Part shown: positions 1 through 5,441 of the stretch, piece after piece
How the letters are laid out: each line of letters opens with the position of its first letter
How positions within the stretch are numbered: the first letter of the stretch is position 1
From: an uncultured Collinsella sp.
GTDB taxonomy: Bacteria > Actinomycetota > Coriobacteriia > Coriobacteriales > Coriobacteriaceae
NCBI GenBank assembly: GCA_900546455.1
Contig: URCS01000095.1
Location: 1-5,746 of the forward strand
Direction of reading: 5' to 3'
Length of the DNA: 5,746 nucleotides
Translations under genes and position numbers: made by a program
Notes under the pieces: generated by a model
The model's database searches: none
What the model was told of the DNA's origin: nothing
What the model saw: the letters and a program-made list of their open reading frames with translations, nothing else

Positions 1-1
1 G

Positions 2-247
2 CCCAAGCTCACTATCACGGCCGAGTCGCCCCTGCGCGCCGACAGCGCGGACGGGTCGACGGGCGGCCTGGAGGCGTCGCTCATCAACACGCCCACCGGC
101 ACGCCCCCTAGCATTACCACCGGAGGCTTTATGCCCTCGACTGGCGATATGGCAATGTACGCCGCGGCCGCCGCAGCGGTCGCCGGAGCCGCGCTCATCG
201 TGGTCGCGCTCCTGGTCAAGCGGGGAGGTGGCAGCCATAAAGAGTAG
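2..247 (+). CDS. C-terminal end of an LPXTG-type cell-wall-anchored surface protein (5' truncated by window)
   Basis: Only the last 81 residues are in the window. The fragment starts with a Ser/Thr/Gly/Pro-rich, linker-like stretch. A sorting signal MPSTG follows (fragment residues 44-48, bases 131-145), then an Ala/Val/Leu-rich membrane segment (about residues 53-73), and a short basic tail beginning KR before the TAG stop. This tripartite order is the classic sortase-dependent cell-wall sorting signal, here with Met in place of the usual Leu. The pilin begins about 109 bases downstream with no terminator between them, so the two are probably co-transcribed. By position this could be the pilus tip or ancillary subunit or another adhesin. 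The domains that would decide lie upstream of the window. The sorting signal is directly visible; the pilus role is inferred from neighbours. Confidence 0.82.
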   Translation, partial: PKLTITAESPLRADSADGSTGGLEASLINTPTGTPPSITTGGFMPSTGDMAMYAAAAAAVAGAALIVVALLVKRGGGSHKE

Positions 248-342
248 CTGGCAGCCCCACAGAGAGCGGGGCGAGACGTAGCGAAGCAGATGCTAAGACA
301 CAGACAGATGATGACCGATCGAATGAGAATCAAACGGAAAAC

Positions 343-347
343 GGAGG
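343..347 (+). promoter_or_regulatory. Ribosome binding site that sets the pilin start
   Basis: GGAGG lies 8 bases before the ATG at 356. The open frame extends upstream to an ATG at 290, but that would add a hydrophilic, Arg/Lys-rich 22-residue extension before the signal peptide and has no good Shine-Dalgarno. The start at 356 gives a normal signal peptide. ATG 362 is in frame but is 14 bases from the site. Confidence 0.8.
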
Positions 348-355
348 AAAAGAAG

Positions 356-2116
356 ATGAGCATGAACAAGAACATCGCACGCCTGGCAGTAACCGCCGGC
401 CTCACGGCGGCGTTGAGCTTCGGCGGCGTCATGGCCCCGGTGACCATGGCGTTTGCTGAGGGCACGCCGACGGTGGCCACGGAGAAGGGTAAGGTGGCTA
501 TCACCGACGAAACATACACCGGCACGACATTCAAGGGCATTCAGATCTTCACCGCGAAGGTCACGCAGGATCAGAAGGGCGATGGGAGCTGGGATGGCTC
601 GGCCGCTAAGACTCTTTCCGATATTCAGTGGGCTCCGGGTAATGTGAAAACCCTCGTTACGACTGCGCTCAAAGACGTTACTGGAGCACCTGACGTAGAT
701 GCTGACGCCCAGACGTGGGCGGAGTTCATCAGCACGACTCAGGGCTCTAATTTTGGAAAGACTACGGCGGTTGATACTGGCACAACTCTTGACTTGATTG
801 CCAAGGCCTTGGAAGGGGACAAGACCCTCACGTGGACAAAGCCAAGCGATTCCACCAAAGGCAGCTTTAAGGATCTTGATAATGGCTACTGGCTTTTCGT
901 GACCGATACGCCCAGTACGACCAGCGGTGCTAATGGCAATACTGATGCGTATACCTCGCCGATTTTCACCATCGTCGGTGGCTCTGACGTTAACGTGGCC
1001 CCCAAGAAGGACGTCCCCAAAGTGACCAAGGCCGTAAAGGATGACAAGAACGGCAAGTTTGTTACGGACGATAGCAAGGATGTTTTTACCGCAGCCAACA
1101 AGGCTGCCGACTCCGCTGCTGAACAGCCTGTTGAATATCAGCTTGCCGGCACTGTGGCTAGCAACATTAACACGTATGCCAAGTACAGCTACACTTTCAC
1201 TGACGAGCTCCCCTCCACGATGGTTCCAGAGCTTCAGGGTGGTAACCCAGTCGTTGAGGTCAAGATTGACGATTCAGCCGTGGATCCCGCTTGCTACAGT
1301 GCGACCTATGTCCCGGGGGAAAGCACGAATACGCTCACTGTTTCCTTCGAGAACCTCAAAGAAGCAAAGGATGAGGCCGGCAATCTCATCAACGTTGGCG
1401 GTGATTCGACAGTCTATGTGAACTATAAGGCAAAACTGGTTGCTGGCAAGATTAACGCGGATATGCTCGGCAAGGCCCAGGTGAACAATGTCAAGTTGAC
1501 CTATTCCAACAACCCGCACACCAATGGCACCGGTACCACGGTTGACCATCCGGCCTACGACTACACCTATGGTATCGATGTCACCAAGGTTGGTAACGAC
1601 GAGGAGGAGACTGGCAACCCCAAGACCCTCGAAGGCGTTCAGTTCACGCTGCAGGAGAAAGACTCCAGCGAATTTATCAAGGCCGACGGTACCACGACGT
1701 CAAATAAGGATGATGCAATTCTGACGACCGGCAGCAACGGCAAGATTAACGTTGTCGGTCTCGACGAGGGCACCTACGTCCTCACTGAGGTTAAGCCTGC
1801 GCCCGGCTACAACAACTCCGCGGCAAACGGCGTGACCTTTACTATCAGCCGCACGCTCAATCAGGACGGTGGGGATGTGACGCCCGACACTACGAGCGCC
1901 ATTGTAGCAGGTCAAGATGTTGTCCAGCAGAACTCCGCGAAAGCTGAAGTCGGCAAGCTCAGCTTCACCATCGTCGACAAGAAGGGCTCCAACCTCCCGC
2001 TGACCGGTCTCAACGGCGTGACCTTCACTTGGATCGCTGGTGGCGCGGTGCTGTGCATTGGCGTTGCGCACCTCATCCGCAGCCGTAAGCAGGCTGAGGA
2101 GTCCGAGCAGGAGTAA
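356..2116 (+). CDS. LPXTG-anchored major (backbone-type) pilin with isopeptide-forming domains
   Basis: This 586-residue secreted structural subunit would be covalently polymerised by a sortase. A Sec signal peptide covers about residues 1-35: basic NKNIAR start, hydrophobic core, probable cleavage after AFA before EGT. An N-terminal pilin domain (about 40-210) follows and includes the GYWLFVTD strand. A Lys-rich junction (K217, K218, K222, K225) precedes a domain at about 225-405 resembling the fimbrial isopeptide D2 domain, with late LTYSNNP and VNYKAKL elements. A CnaB/SpaA-like domain (about 408-545) starts IDVTKVGND, with K411 the likely bond-forming lysine. It carries an E-box-like GTYVLTEVKPAPGY with E478. 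The sorting signal is LPLTG at 547-551 (bases 1994-2008), then a membrane helix and an RSRK tail. Size and architecture match class C sortase backbone pilins. Bond pairings are inferred from family knowledge. No canonical YPKN motif was seen. Confidence 0.93.
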   Translation: MSMNKNIARLAVTAGLTAALSFGGVMAPVTMAFAEGTPTVATEKGKVAITDETYTGTTFKGIQIFTAKVTQDQKGDGSWDGSAAKTLSDIQWAPGNVKTLVTTALKDVTGAPDVDADAQTWAEFISTTQGSNFGKTTAVDTGTTLDLIAKALEGDKTLTWTKPSDSTKGSFKDLDNGYWLFVTDTPSTTSGANGNTDAYTSPIFTIVGGSDVNVAPKKDVPKVTKAVKDDKNGKFVTDDSKDVFTAANKAADSAAEQPVEYQLAGTVASNINTYAKYSYTFTDELPSTMVPELQGGNPVVEVKIDDSAVDPACYSATYVPGESTNTLTVSFENLKEAKDEAGNLINVGGDSTVYVNYKAKLVAGKINADMLGKAQVNNVKLTYSNNPHTNGTGTTVDHPAYDYTYGIDVTKVGNDEEETGNPKTLEGVQFTLQEKDSSEFIKADGTTTSNKDDAILTTGSNGKINVVGLDEGTYVLTEVKPAPGYNNSAANGVTFTISRTLNQDGGDVTPDTTSAIVAGQDVVQQNSAKAEVGKLSFTIVDKKGSNLPLTGLNGVTFTWIAGGAVLCIGVAHLIRSRKQAEESEQE

Positions 2117-2217
2117 CGCTCGCTCACCCATCCCTCTGGCAGGTTGGATGTGATGGCCATGAGACTTGCGGACACTTTTCTCGTCCATCGACGTTCTTGC
2201 TTTGCCATTCTCTTTTC

Positions 2218-2255
2218 GGGGCAGACTCCGCACTGGAGTCTGCCCCGTTCTTTTT
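2218..2255 (+). terminator. Strong intrinsic terminator of the pilin transcript
   Basis: A perfect 12-bp GC-rich stem (2218-2229 pairing with 2235-2246) encloses the 5-base loop GCACT and is followed by GTTCTTTTT. It lies about 100 bases after the pilin stop. It should end or strongly reduce transcription before the downstream genes, so the sortase at 3890 probably does not depend only on the pilin promoter. I saw no gene or other convincing signal in the 2117-2217 trailer. Confidence 0.92.
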
Positions 2256-2422
2256 GGACATAGCAGCCAGGGCGCCGTTGCTCGTAGGATCGGGCGTATG
2301 GTTAGCGAACAGATGTTTGCAATTATTGCGTTTACCAGCTGTTGATGCATACGCTCGCAGTAAAATGGCTTTGCGACGCATCCCGTGCGCGGGCGGCCGA
2401 CGACTCGATCGGAGGTCCCCAA

Positions 2423-2572
2423 ATGCTGAAATTCCTTAACGCGCTCGCCGCCCTCGCGGCGGTGGGCTCGTTCGTCATCGCGTTTCTTGACTCGTATGAG
2501 GTTCGGTTTAAGGTCCGTAGGCGCACGCGCGGTGCGGACGGTTCTCGGCGTTTGCGCCGCAAGCGCAAATAA
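2423..2572 (+). CDS. Small single-span membrane protein with polybasic C-terminus, unknown function
   Basis: This is a 49-residue open frame preceded by GGAGGT at 2411-2416, six bases before the ATG, which supports this start over an in-frame ATG at 2342 with no comparable site. Residues 2-22 form one Ala/Leu/Val/Phe-rich hydrophobic helix. Residues 28-49 carry 13 Arg/Lys out of 22, ending in LRRKRK. By the positive-inside rule the tail would be cytoplasmic. The gene sits between two intrinsic terminators (2218-2255 upstream, 2574-2601 just after the stop), so it looks like a separate short transcription unit, although I could not find a convincing promoter at 2256-2410. I do not recognise the family. 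Hydrophobic peptides of this size include type I toxins and small membrane regulators, but nothing in the sequence proves either. It could also be a lineage-specific conserved peptide. Confidence 0.62.
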   Translation: MLKFLNALAALAAVGSFVIAFLDSYEVRFKVRRRTRGADGSRRLRRKRK

Positions 2573-2573
2573 G

Positions 2574-2601
2574 AACGGCCGGGGTTGCAGCCCGGCCGTT
2601 T
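2574..2601 (+). terminator. Hairpin terminator after the small membrane protein gene, possibly bidirectional
   Basis: AACGGCCGGG (2574-2583) pairs perfectly with CCCGGCCGTT (2591-2600) around a 7-base loop. It begins one base after the TAA stop. On the + strand the T run is short (TTTAA). Read on the - strand, the hairpin is followed by TTCTTATTT, so it may work in both directions. Confidence 0.8.
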
Positions 2602-2608
2602 AACACGT

Positions 2609-2664
2609 TAGAAAACTAGGCTGCCCGCGCTCCTTAACACTTACGCGGGATGCGTCGTTTTCTA
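2609..2664. repeat. Nested inverted repeat (outer TAGAAAAC / GTTTTCTA, inner CCCGCG / CGCGGG)
   Basis: The outer 8-bp arms are at 2609-2616 and 2657-2664. An inner 6-bp GC arm pair is at 2624-2629 and 2644-2649 around a 14-base loop. The inner hairpin is followed within eight bases by the T-rich arm GTTTTCT, and on the other strand by GTTTTCTA. It could be a second, bidirectional terminator or a structured DNA or RNA element. The pairing is directly visible; the function is inferred. Confidence 0.5.
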
Positions 2665-2673
2665 TAAACATTG

Positions 2674-2703
2674 TATCCCGAATCGCTCAGTTGATTCGAG
2701 ATA
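2674..2703. promoter_or_regulatory. 30-bp imperfect palindrome, candidate operator upstream of the wHTH gene
   Basis: The arms read TATC-c-CGAATC, an 8-base centre, then GATTCG-a-GATA. Ten of eleven positions pair symmetrically, with one mismatch (2678/2699). It lies about 60 bases upstream of the TATAAT box of the next gene, which encodes a DNA-binding protein, and is therefore a candidate autoregulatory site. As RNA it could also fold into a hairpin followed by TTTT, so a terminator-like role is possible. Confidence 0.45.
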
Positions 2704-2741
2704 TTTTGAAAACTCAAATACGAGCCTATGGCCTAATAATC

Positions 2742-2768
2742 TAGTCATTTCCAAAAATAATGTATAAT
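2742..2768 (+). promoter_or_regulatory. Probable sigma-A-type promoter of the wHTH gene
   Basis: A perfect TATAAT -10 box at 2763-2768 lies in an AT-rich stretch. The best upstream hexamer is TAGTCA at 2742-2747 (4 of 6 matches to TTGACA), with a short 15-base spacer. Transcription would start near 2775, leaving a leader of about 25 bases. The -10 is convincing; the -35 is weak. Confidence 0.6.
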
Positions 2769-2798
2769 TACAAGACAATCTGGAACTAAGCGAAAACG

Positions 2799-3767
2799 AT
2801 GGAAATGAACGAAGCGCTAATCTACTTACAAGAAGCACTAGGCCTCTCCGCCAAGACCAAAACTTGGCCTGGATCCGCACGCTTGCCGTTGCATCTGCGG
2901 GCGATTGAGGTCCGCGCTGTTGACGCAAACGGTTTTTCGTTTTTGCTCGCAAGTTTGCCTACTGGCGTCGGGCTTCCCGAGGCCAAGAGGGTCTATAGTC
3001 AGCTAGCCTTGCGCGCGGAGACTCCTGTTGTCGTTTCGTTTCCTGATGCCGATGCACGTCAGCGCAAAGCATTGGTCGCTCAAGGGATTCCCTTTGTCTG
3101 CCCGGGTAGACAGGCTTTTCTTCCATTTATGGGCACAGCCTGCACGGAGAGGGGCGGTGCCCGGTTTCGCAATCACGCGACCAAGATGTCACCCAACGCA
3201 CAGGCTGCCGCAATCTGGGGAGCAACCCAGGAGCCATATCGCCCCTATGACCTTTGTCGTGCGCTTGGGATTTCGGCAAGCCGCGCGAGTGAGGCCATAA
3301 CCGAGCTTGTTGACAGGGGGCTCGCGAGGCGCGAGCGTCGCGAACGACGTGTCGTCGTGTTCCCTGTTGCCGTTGATCTTCTGCTCAGCGAGCACATGGC
3401 AGAGCTCTCCTCGCCTGTCTCGAAGGTCTTTTTTGCAAGGAAGACGCAGCAGATCGACTATCTTGTTGACGCCGGGGAGATGGCGCTCGCTGCGCGTTCG
3501 ATGCTCGCTGCGCCGGGCATGGAACAAAAGGCCGTCTTAAAAAGTGCATGGCGTCAACTGAGCGACCTCGAAGTCGCAGATGGGGAGTTGCCGGATAACG
3601 AAACGGCGATGATCCAAGTGTGGCGCTATGCACCCGTGTTTGCCGGCTCCTCCCGTGTCGACGACATTTCGCTTGCGCTATCTTTGGCGGCAATCGACGA
3701 TGAGCGAATTCAGCTTGAACTCGATCACATGTTTGGAAAGGAATATCCATGGCGGGAAGCGCTGTAG
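2799..3767 (+). CDS. Winged-helix-type DNA-binding protein of unknown role
   Basis: A 322-residue soluble protein with no signal peptide or membrane span. Residues about 28-118 form an alpha/beta region (LPLHLRAIEV, LPEAKRVYSQL, PVVVSF, GIPFVCPGRQAFLPFMG). Residues about 132-190 look like a winged helix: a predicted recognition helix around LGISASRASEAITELVDRG, then a basic wing RRERRERRVVVFP. The C-terminal part (about 195-322) is helical and ends SLALSLAAIDDERIQLELDHMF. From memory this arrangement occurs in a little-studied Gram-positive family, sometimes labelled MarR-like or AbiEi-like; I cannot confirm membership. No AbiEii-like toxin follows it. ATG 2799 has only a weak site (GGAA at 2782-2785), so translation may be poor or the start may be at 2805. 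The gene has its own AT-rich promoter region, and its codon use looks less GC-biased than that of the sortase. It may be a transcription factor acting on itself or neighbouring genes (inference). Confidence 0.75.
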   Translation: MEMNEALIYLQEALGLSAKTKTWPGSARLPLHLRAIEVRAVDANGFSFLLASLPTGVGLPEAKRVYSQLALRAETPVVVSFPDADARQRKALVAQGIPFVCPGRQAFLPFMGTACTERGGARFRNHATKMSPNAQAAAIWGATQEPYRPYDLCRALGISASRASEAITELVDRGLARRERRERRVVVFPVAVDLLLSEHMAELSSPVSKVFFARKTQQIDYLVDAGEMALAARSMLAAPGMEQKAVLKSAWRQLSDLEVADGELPDNETAMIQVWRYAPVFAGSSRVDDISLALSLAAIDDERIQLELDHMFGKEYPWREAL

Positions 3768-3889
3768 AAGGTCTCCAAGAATTCGGACCGTAGGCGGTGT
3801 TTCGGTCCTGGCTGCGTTGTCCGGGGTATGGGCTCGCGAATCGGCTATTATTTGTTTAGACAACCTGAGCTGTAGAGGAGTGACCGGCG
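3768..3889 (+). other. Short intergenic region upstream of the sortase, with weak signals only
   Basis: GGACCG (3785-3790) can pair with CGGTCC (3803-3808) around 12 bases, but no T run follows, so it is not a convincing terminator. TATTAT at 3846-3851 resembles a -10 box, but the nearest -35-like TTGTCC (3817-3822) is 23 bases away, which is too far. The sortase ribosome site AGAGGAG (3874-3880) ends the region, 9 bases before ATG 3890. The sortase may be read through from the wHTH promoter or have its own weak promoter here. Confidence 0.4.
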
Positions 3890-4825
3890 ATGGTGCAGGG
3901 CGCCAAACATATAAAGAGCGATGACGCCGCGACCAACGGCGGCTCAAGCCCACAACCCAAGCCCAAGGGTGGTAAGCGTCGTCGCAAGCGACTACCGCGC
4001 TGGGCCGATCGGCTCATCACCATCGTCATCATCCTTATCGGCGTGGGCCTTATGACCTGGCCGTGGATCTTGGACCGGCTCGAGGCCTCGGGCGTGTTCA
4101 ACCAGATCAGCACCGTGTCCAGCACCGTGGACGCGCTGTCTGCCGAGGAGCGCGAGCGCATCCTGCTCCAGGCACGCTCCTTTAACGAGCAGCTGGCGGG
4201 CGAGGCCACCGAGCTTCCGGCCGACCAGATCGAGCCCTACGCCCAGCAGCTCATCTTTGACCGCGACCCCATGATGAGTTGGGTCGAGATCCCCTCCATC
4301 GACGTGAGCATGCCCATCTACCACGGCACGAGTGAAGAAGTCCTCATGGCGGGCGTCGGCCACCTGGAGGGCACGAGCCTGCCGGTGGGCGGCGCCTCGA
4401 CGCACTGCGTGCTCACCGCGCACTCGGGCATGCGCAACCTGAGCATGTTCGACGACATCCATTCGCTGGAGCCCGGCGACCTGGTGCTGCTGCACACCAT
4501 GAACAAGACGCTCGCCTACAAGATGGTGGACTCCGAGGTGGTGCTGCCCGAGGAGATGGAGTCGCTGACCATCGAGCCCGGCGCCGACAAAGTGACGCTC
4601 GTCACCTGCACGCCCTACGGCGTAAACGACCATCGCCTGCTGGTGCATTGCGTGCGCACCAAGTACAACAAGAAGGACGTCGACAAGCAAAAATCGCTGG
4701 CCGGCCGCCACTGGGGCAAGCGCGAGTTCGCCGTGCTCATCGTGGTCGTAGCCATTGTGCTGTTGCTGCTGGACATCGTGATCCACGCGGTCCGCAAGCG
4801 CCGCAAGGCCAAGGCCTCGGCATAG
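3890..4825 (+). CDS. srtC: Class C sortase (pilin polymerase)
   Basis: This 311-residue membrane transpeptidase cleaves LPXTG-type signals and joins pilin subunits through a lysine side chain on the outer membrane face. A cytoplasmic polybasic N-terminus (KRRRKR) precedes a membrane helix at about 42-61. The catalytic domain runs from about 125 to 262: DRDPMMSW with a possible lid DP at 126-127, IPSIDVSMPIYHGT, GHLEGTSLPVGG, catalytic H178 in LTAHSGM, nucleophile C240 in TCTPYG, and R249 in HRLLV. A second helix (about 281-301) with a basic tail is typical of class C enzymes. Ribosome site AGAGGAG is 9 bases upstream. Probable substrates are the LPLTG pilin and the MPSTG protein upstream, although two unrelated genes intervene. 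Oddities are HSG where HRG is common, and extra cysteines at 173 and 254 close to the active-site His and Arg. The class assignment is secure from motifs; substrate pairing is inferred. Confidence 0.95.
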   Translation: MVQGAKHIKSDDAATNGGSSPQPKPKGGKRRRKRLPRWADRLITIVIILIGVGLMTWPWILDRLEASGVFNQISTVSSTVDALSAEERERILLQARSFNEQLAGEATELPADQIEPYAQQLIFDRDPMMSWVEIPSIDVSMPIYHGTSEEVLMAGVGHLEGTSLPVGGASTHCVLTAHSGMRNLSMFDDIHSLEPGDLVLLHTMNKTLAYKMVDSEVVLPEEMESLTIEPGADKVTLVTCTPYGVNDHRLLVHCVRTKYNKKDVDKQKSLAGRHWGKREFAVLIVVVAIVLLLLDIVIHAVRKRRKAKASA

Positions 4826-4839
4826 GACATCGTTCAGAA

Positions 4840-4872
4840 CCACCACAATGGGGACAGGCACCTTTGTGGTGG
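4840..4872. repeat. REP-like palindrome with GGGGACAGGCACC core
   Basis: CCACCACAA (4840-4848) pairs perfectly with TTGTGGTGG (4864-4872) around a 15-base loop containing GGGGACAGGCACC. Motifs of this GGGGACAGGCACC type recur as dispersed REP-like elements in many bacteria and are often linked to RAYT (TnpA-REP, Y1) transposases; this is from memory. It begins 15 bases after the sortase stop and could also slow or end its transcript. Confidence 0.65.
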
Positions 4873-4885
4873 CCGGGACTTCCAA

Positions 4886-4946
4886 ACCATCACAACATTC
4901 GATGAAAATTTCGATTTTGGCGAAAAGCGTCGAATGTTGTGATGGT
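4886..4946. repeat. Large perfect stem-loop, MITE- or REP-like element
   Basis: ACCATCACAACATTCGA (4886-4902) is a perfect 17-bp inverted repeat of TCGAATGTTGTGATGGT (4930-4946) around a 27-base AT-rich loop. The loop has further short self-complementarity (AAAAT-TTCG-ATTTT at 4905-4918). The outer arms share a CCAYCACAA motif with the neighbouring palindrome, so the two may belong to one repeat family. As RNA it would be a very stable hairpin at the 3' end of the sortase transcript. No T run follows, so classical intrinsic termination is uncertain. Confidence 0.72.
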
Positions 4947-5049
4947 CTTCGCTGCGGGCGAGACGGTTTTCGCTATGGACGGTGCGGTTTCGCTGCAGAA
5001 CCGCCAGCCCGCCGCCTGCCAACCGCCGCCCTCGTTACGTTTTCGCTGC
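4944..5049. repeat. Degenerate GGTTTTCGCTGC direct repeats, three at 21-bp spacing
   Basis: Copies start at 4944 (GGTCTTCGCTGC), 4965 (GGTTTTCGCTAT), 4986 (GGTTTCGCTGC, one T short) and 5038 (CGTTTTCGCTGC). The first three are exactly 21 bases apart, about two helical turns. They lie between the palindromes and the gatC promoter. They may be binding sites or decayed repeat sequence. Confidence 0.35.
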
Positions 5050-5088
5050 ATTTGGGTAAAGCGCCTGCTCCAAGCCGGCGCCGCCCTG

Positions 5089-5094
5089 TATACT
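5089..5094 (+). promoter_or_regulatory. Probable -10 box of the gatCA promoter
   Basis: TATACT preceded directly by TG lies 36 bases before the gatC start. The -35 position (about 5066-5071, TGCTCC) matches the consensus poorly. No other promoter-like site is seen closer to gatC. Confidence 0.5.
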
Positions 5095-5115
5095 AGAGCG
5101 GTTTATCTGTTATGC

Positions 5116-5124
5116 GGAAGGGAG
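5116..5124 (+). promoter_or_regulatory. Ribosome binding site that sets the gatC start
   Basis: GGAAGGGAG ends 5 bases before ATG 5130. The in-frame ATG at 5112 lies at the edge of this site and cannot use it, so 5130 is the start. It gives the usual short GatC N-terminus MALSEKDVRGIAEYAKI. Confidence 0.8.
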
Positions 5125-5129
5125 CGCCT

Positions 5130-5441
5130 ATGGCACTCAGCGAGAAAGACGTGCGCGGCATCGCCGAGTACGCAAAGATCGCACTGACCGATGACGAGCT
5201 CACCCAGATGACGTCCTACATGAACGACGCCGTCCAGATGCTCGAGCCCGTCCTGCAATATGACTTGCCCGACGTGGAGCCCACGTTCCATCCCATCGGA
5301 AGCCTGTCCAACGTGATGGGCGACGACCTGCGCGAGCCCGAGCGCGACCTGCCGCTCGACGTCGCGCTCGAAAACGCCGGCAGCGCGCGCGACCGCTACT
5401 TCCGCGTGCCGTCCATTTTGGGAGAGGGGGAGAGCGAGTAA
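5130..5441 (+). CDS. gatC: Aspartyl/glutamyl-tRNA amidotransferase subunit C
   Basis: GatC is the small scaffold subunit of the GatCAB amidotransferase. This cytoplasmic complex converts Glu-tRNA(Gln) and/or Asp-tRNA(Asn) to the correctly charged Gln-tRNA and Asn-tRNA. The 103-residue product has the normal family length. It shows the N-terminal pattern LSEKDVRGIAEYAKIALTDDE (residues 3-23), the central DLPDVEPTFHP (about 46-56, family form D-VePT-hp), a following NVMGDDLREPE, and the C-terminal YFRVPSIL, the usual frVPkil ending. The stop overlaps the gatA start by one base (TAATG), indicating translational coupling. A TATACT box lies upstream. This is a housekeeping gene, unrelated to the pilus genes before it, and marks the end of the accessory region. 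Confidence 0.95.
   Translation: MALSEKDVRGIAEYAKIALTDDELTQMTSYMNDAVQMLEPVLQYDLPDVEPTFHPIGSLSNVMGDDLREPERDLPLDVALENAGSARDRYFRVPSILGEGESE

Noticed and set aside
254..272. GCCCC / GGGGC hairpin after the first gene
   Set aside because: The stem is only 5 bp with a 9-base loop and no T run, so it is not a credible terminator between the two surface-protein genes.
290..355. N-terminal extension of the pilin from ATG 290
   Set aside because: It would put 22 hydrophilic, highly basic residues before the signal peptide, and the only good ribosome site (343-347) serves ATG 356.
2129..2150. CATCC / GGATG inverted repeat in the pilin trailer
   Set aside because: It is a 5-bp match with a 12-base loop, common by chance; the real terminator lies further on at 2218.
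2256..2410. Possible tRNA or promoter in the gap before the small gene
   Set aside because: I see no T-loop GTTCGA-type sequence or acceptor pairing. The promoter-like pairs (for example TTGATG 2342 with TAAAAT 2361) have a 13-base spacer, which is too short.
1700..2422. Minus-strand open frame of 240 codons
   Set aside because: It runs across the pilin 3' end and through the strong terminator, has no recognisable domain, and overlaps sequence fully explained by the pilin.
3785..3808. GGACCG / CGGTCC hairpin after the wHTH gene
   Set aside because: It has a 6-bp stem with a 12-base loop and no T run, so I do not call it as a terminator.
3992..4885. Long minus-strand open frame (297 codons) opposite the sortase
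   Set aside because: It is the reverse-frame shadow of a GC-rich gene with clear sortase motifs. The translation is low-complexity and His/Val/Gln-rich with no family resemblance.
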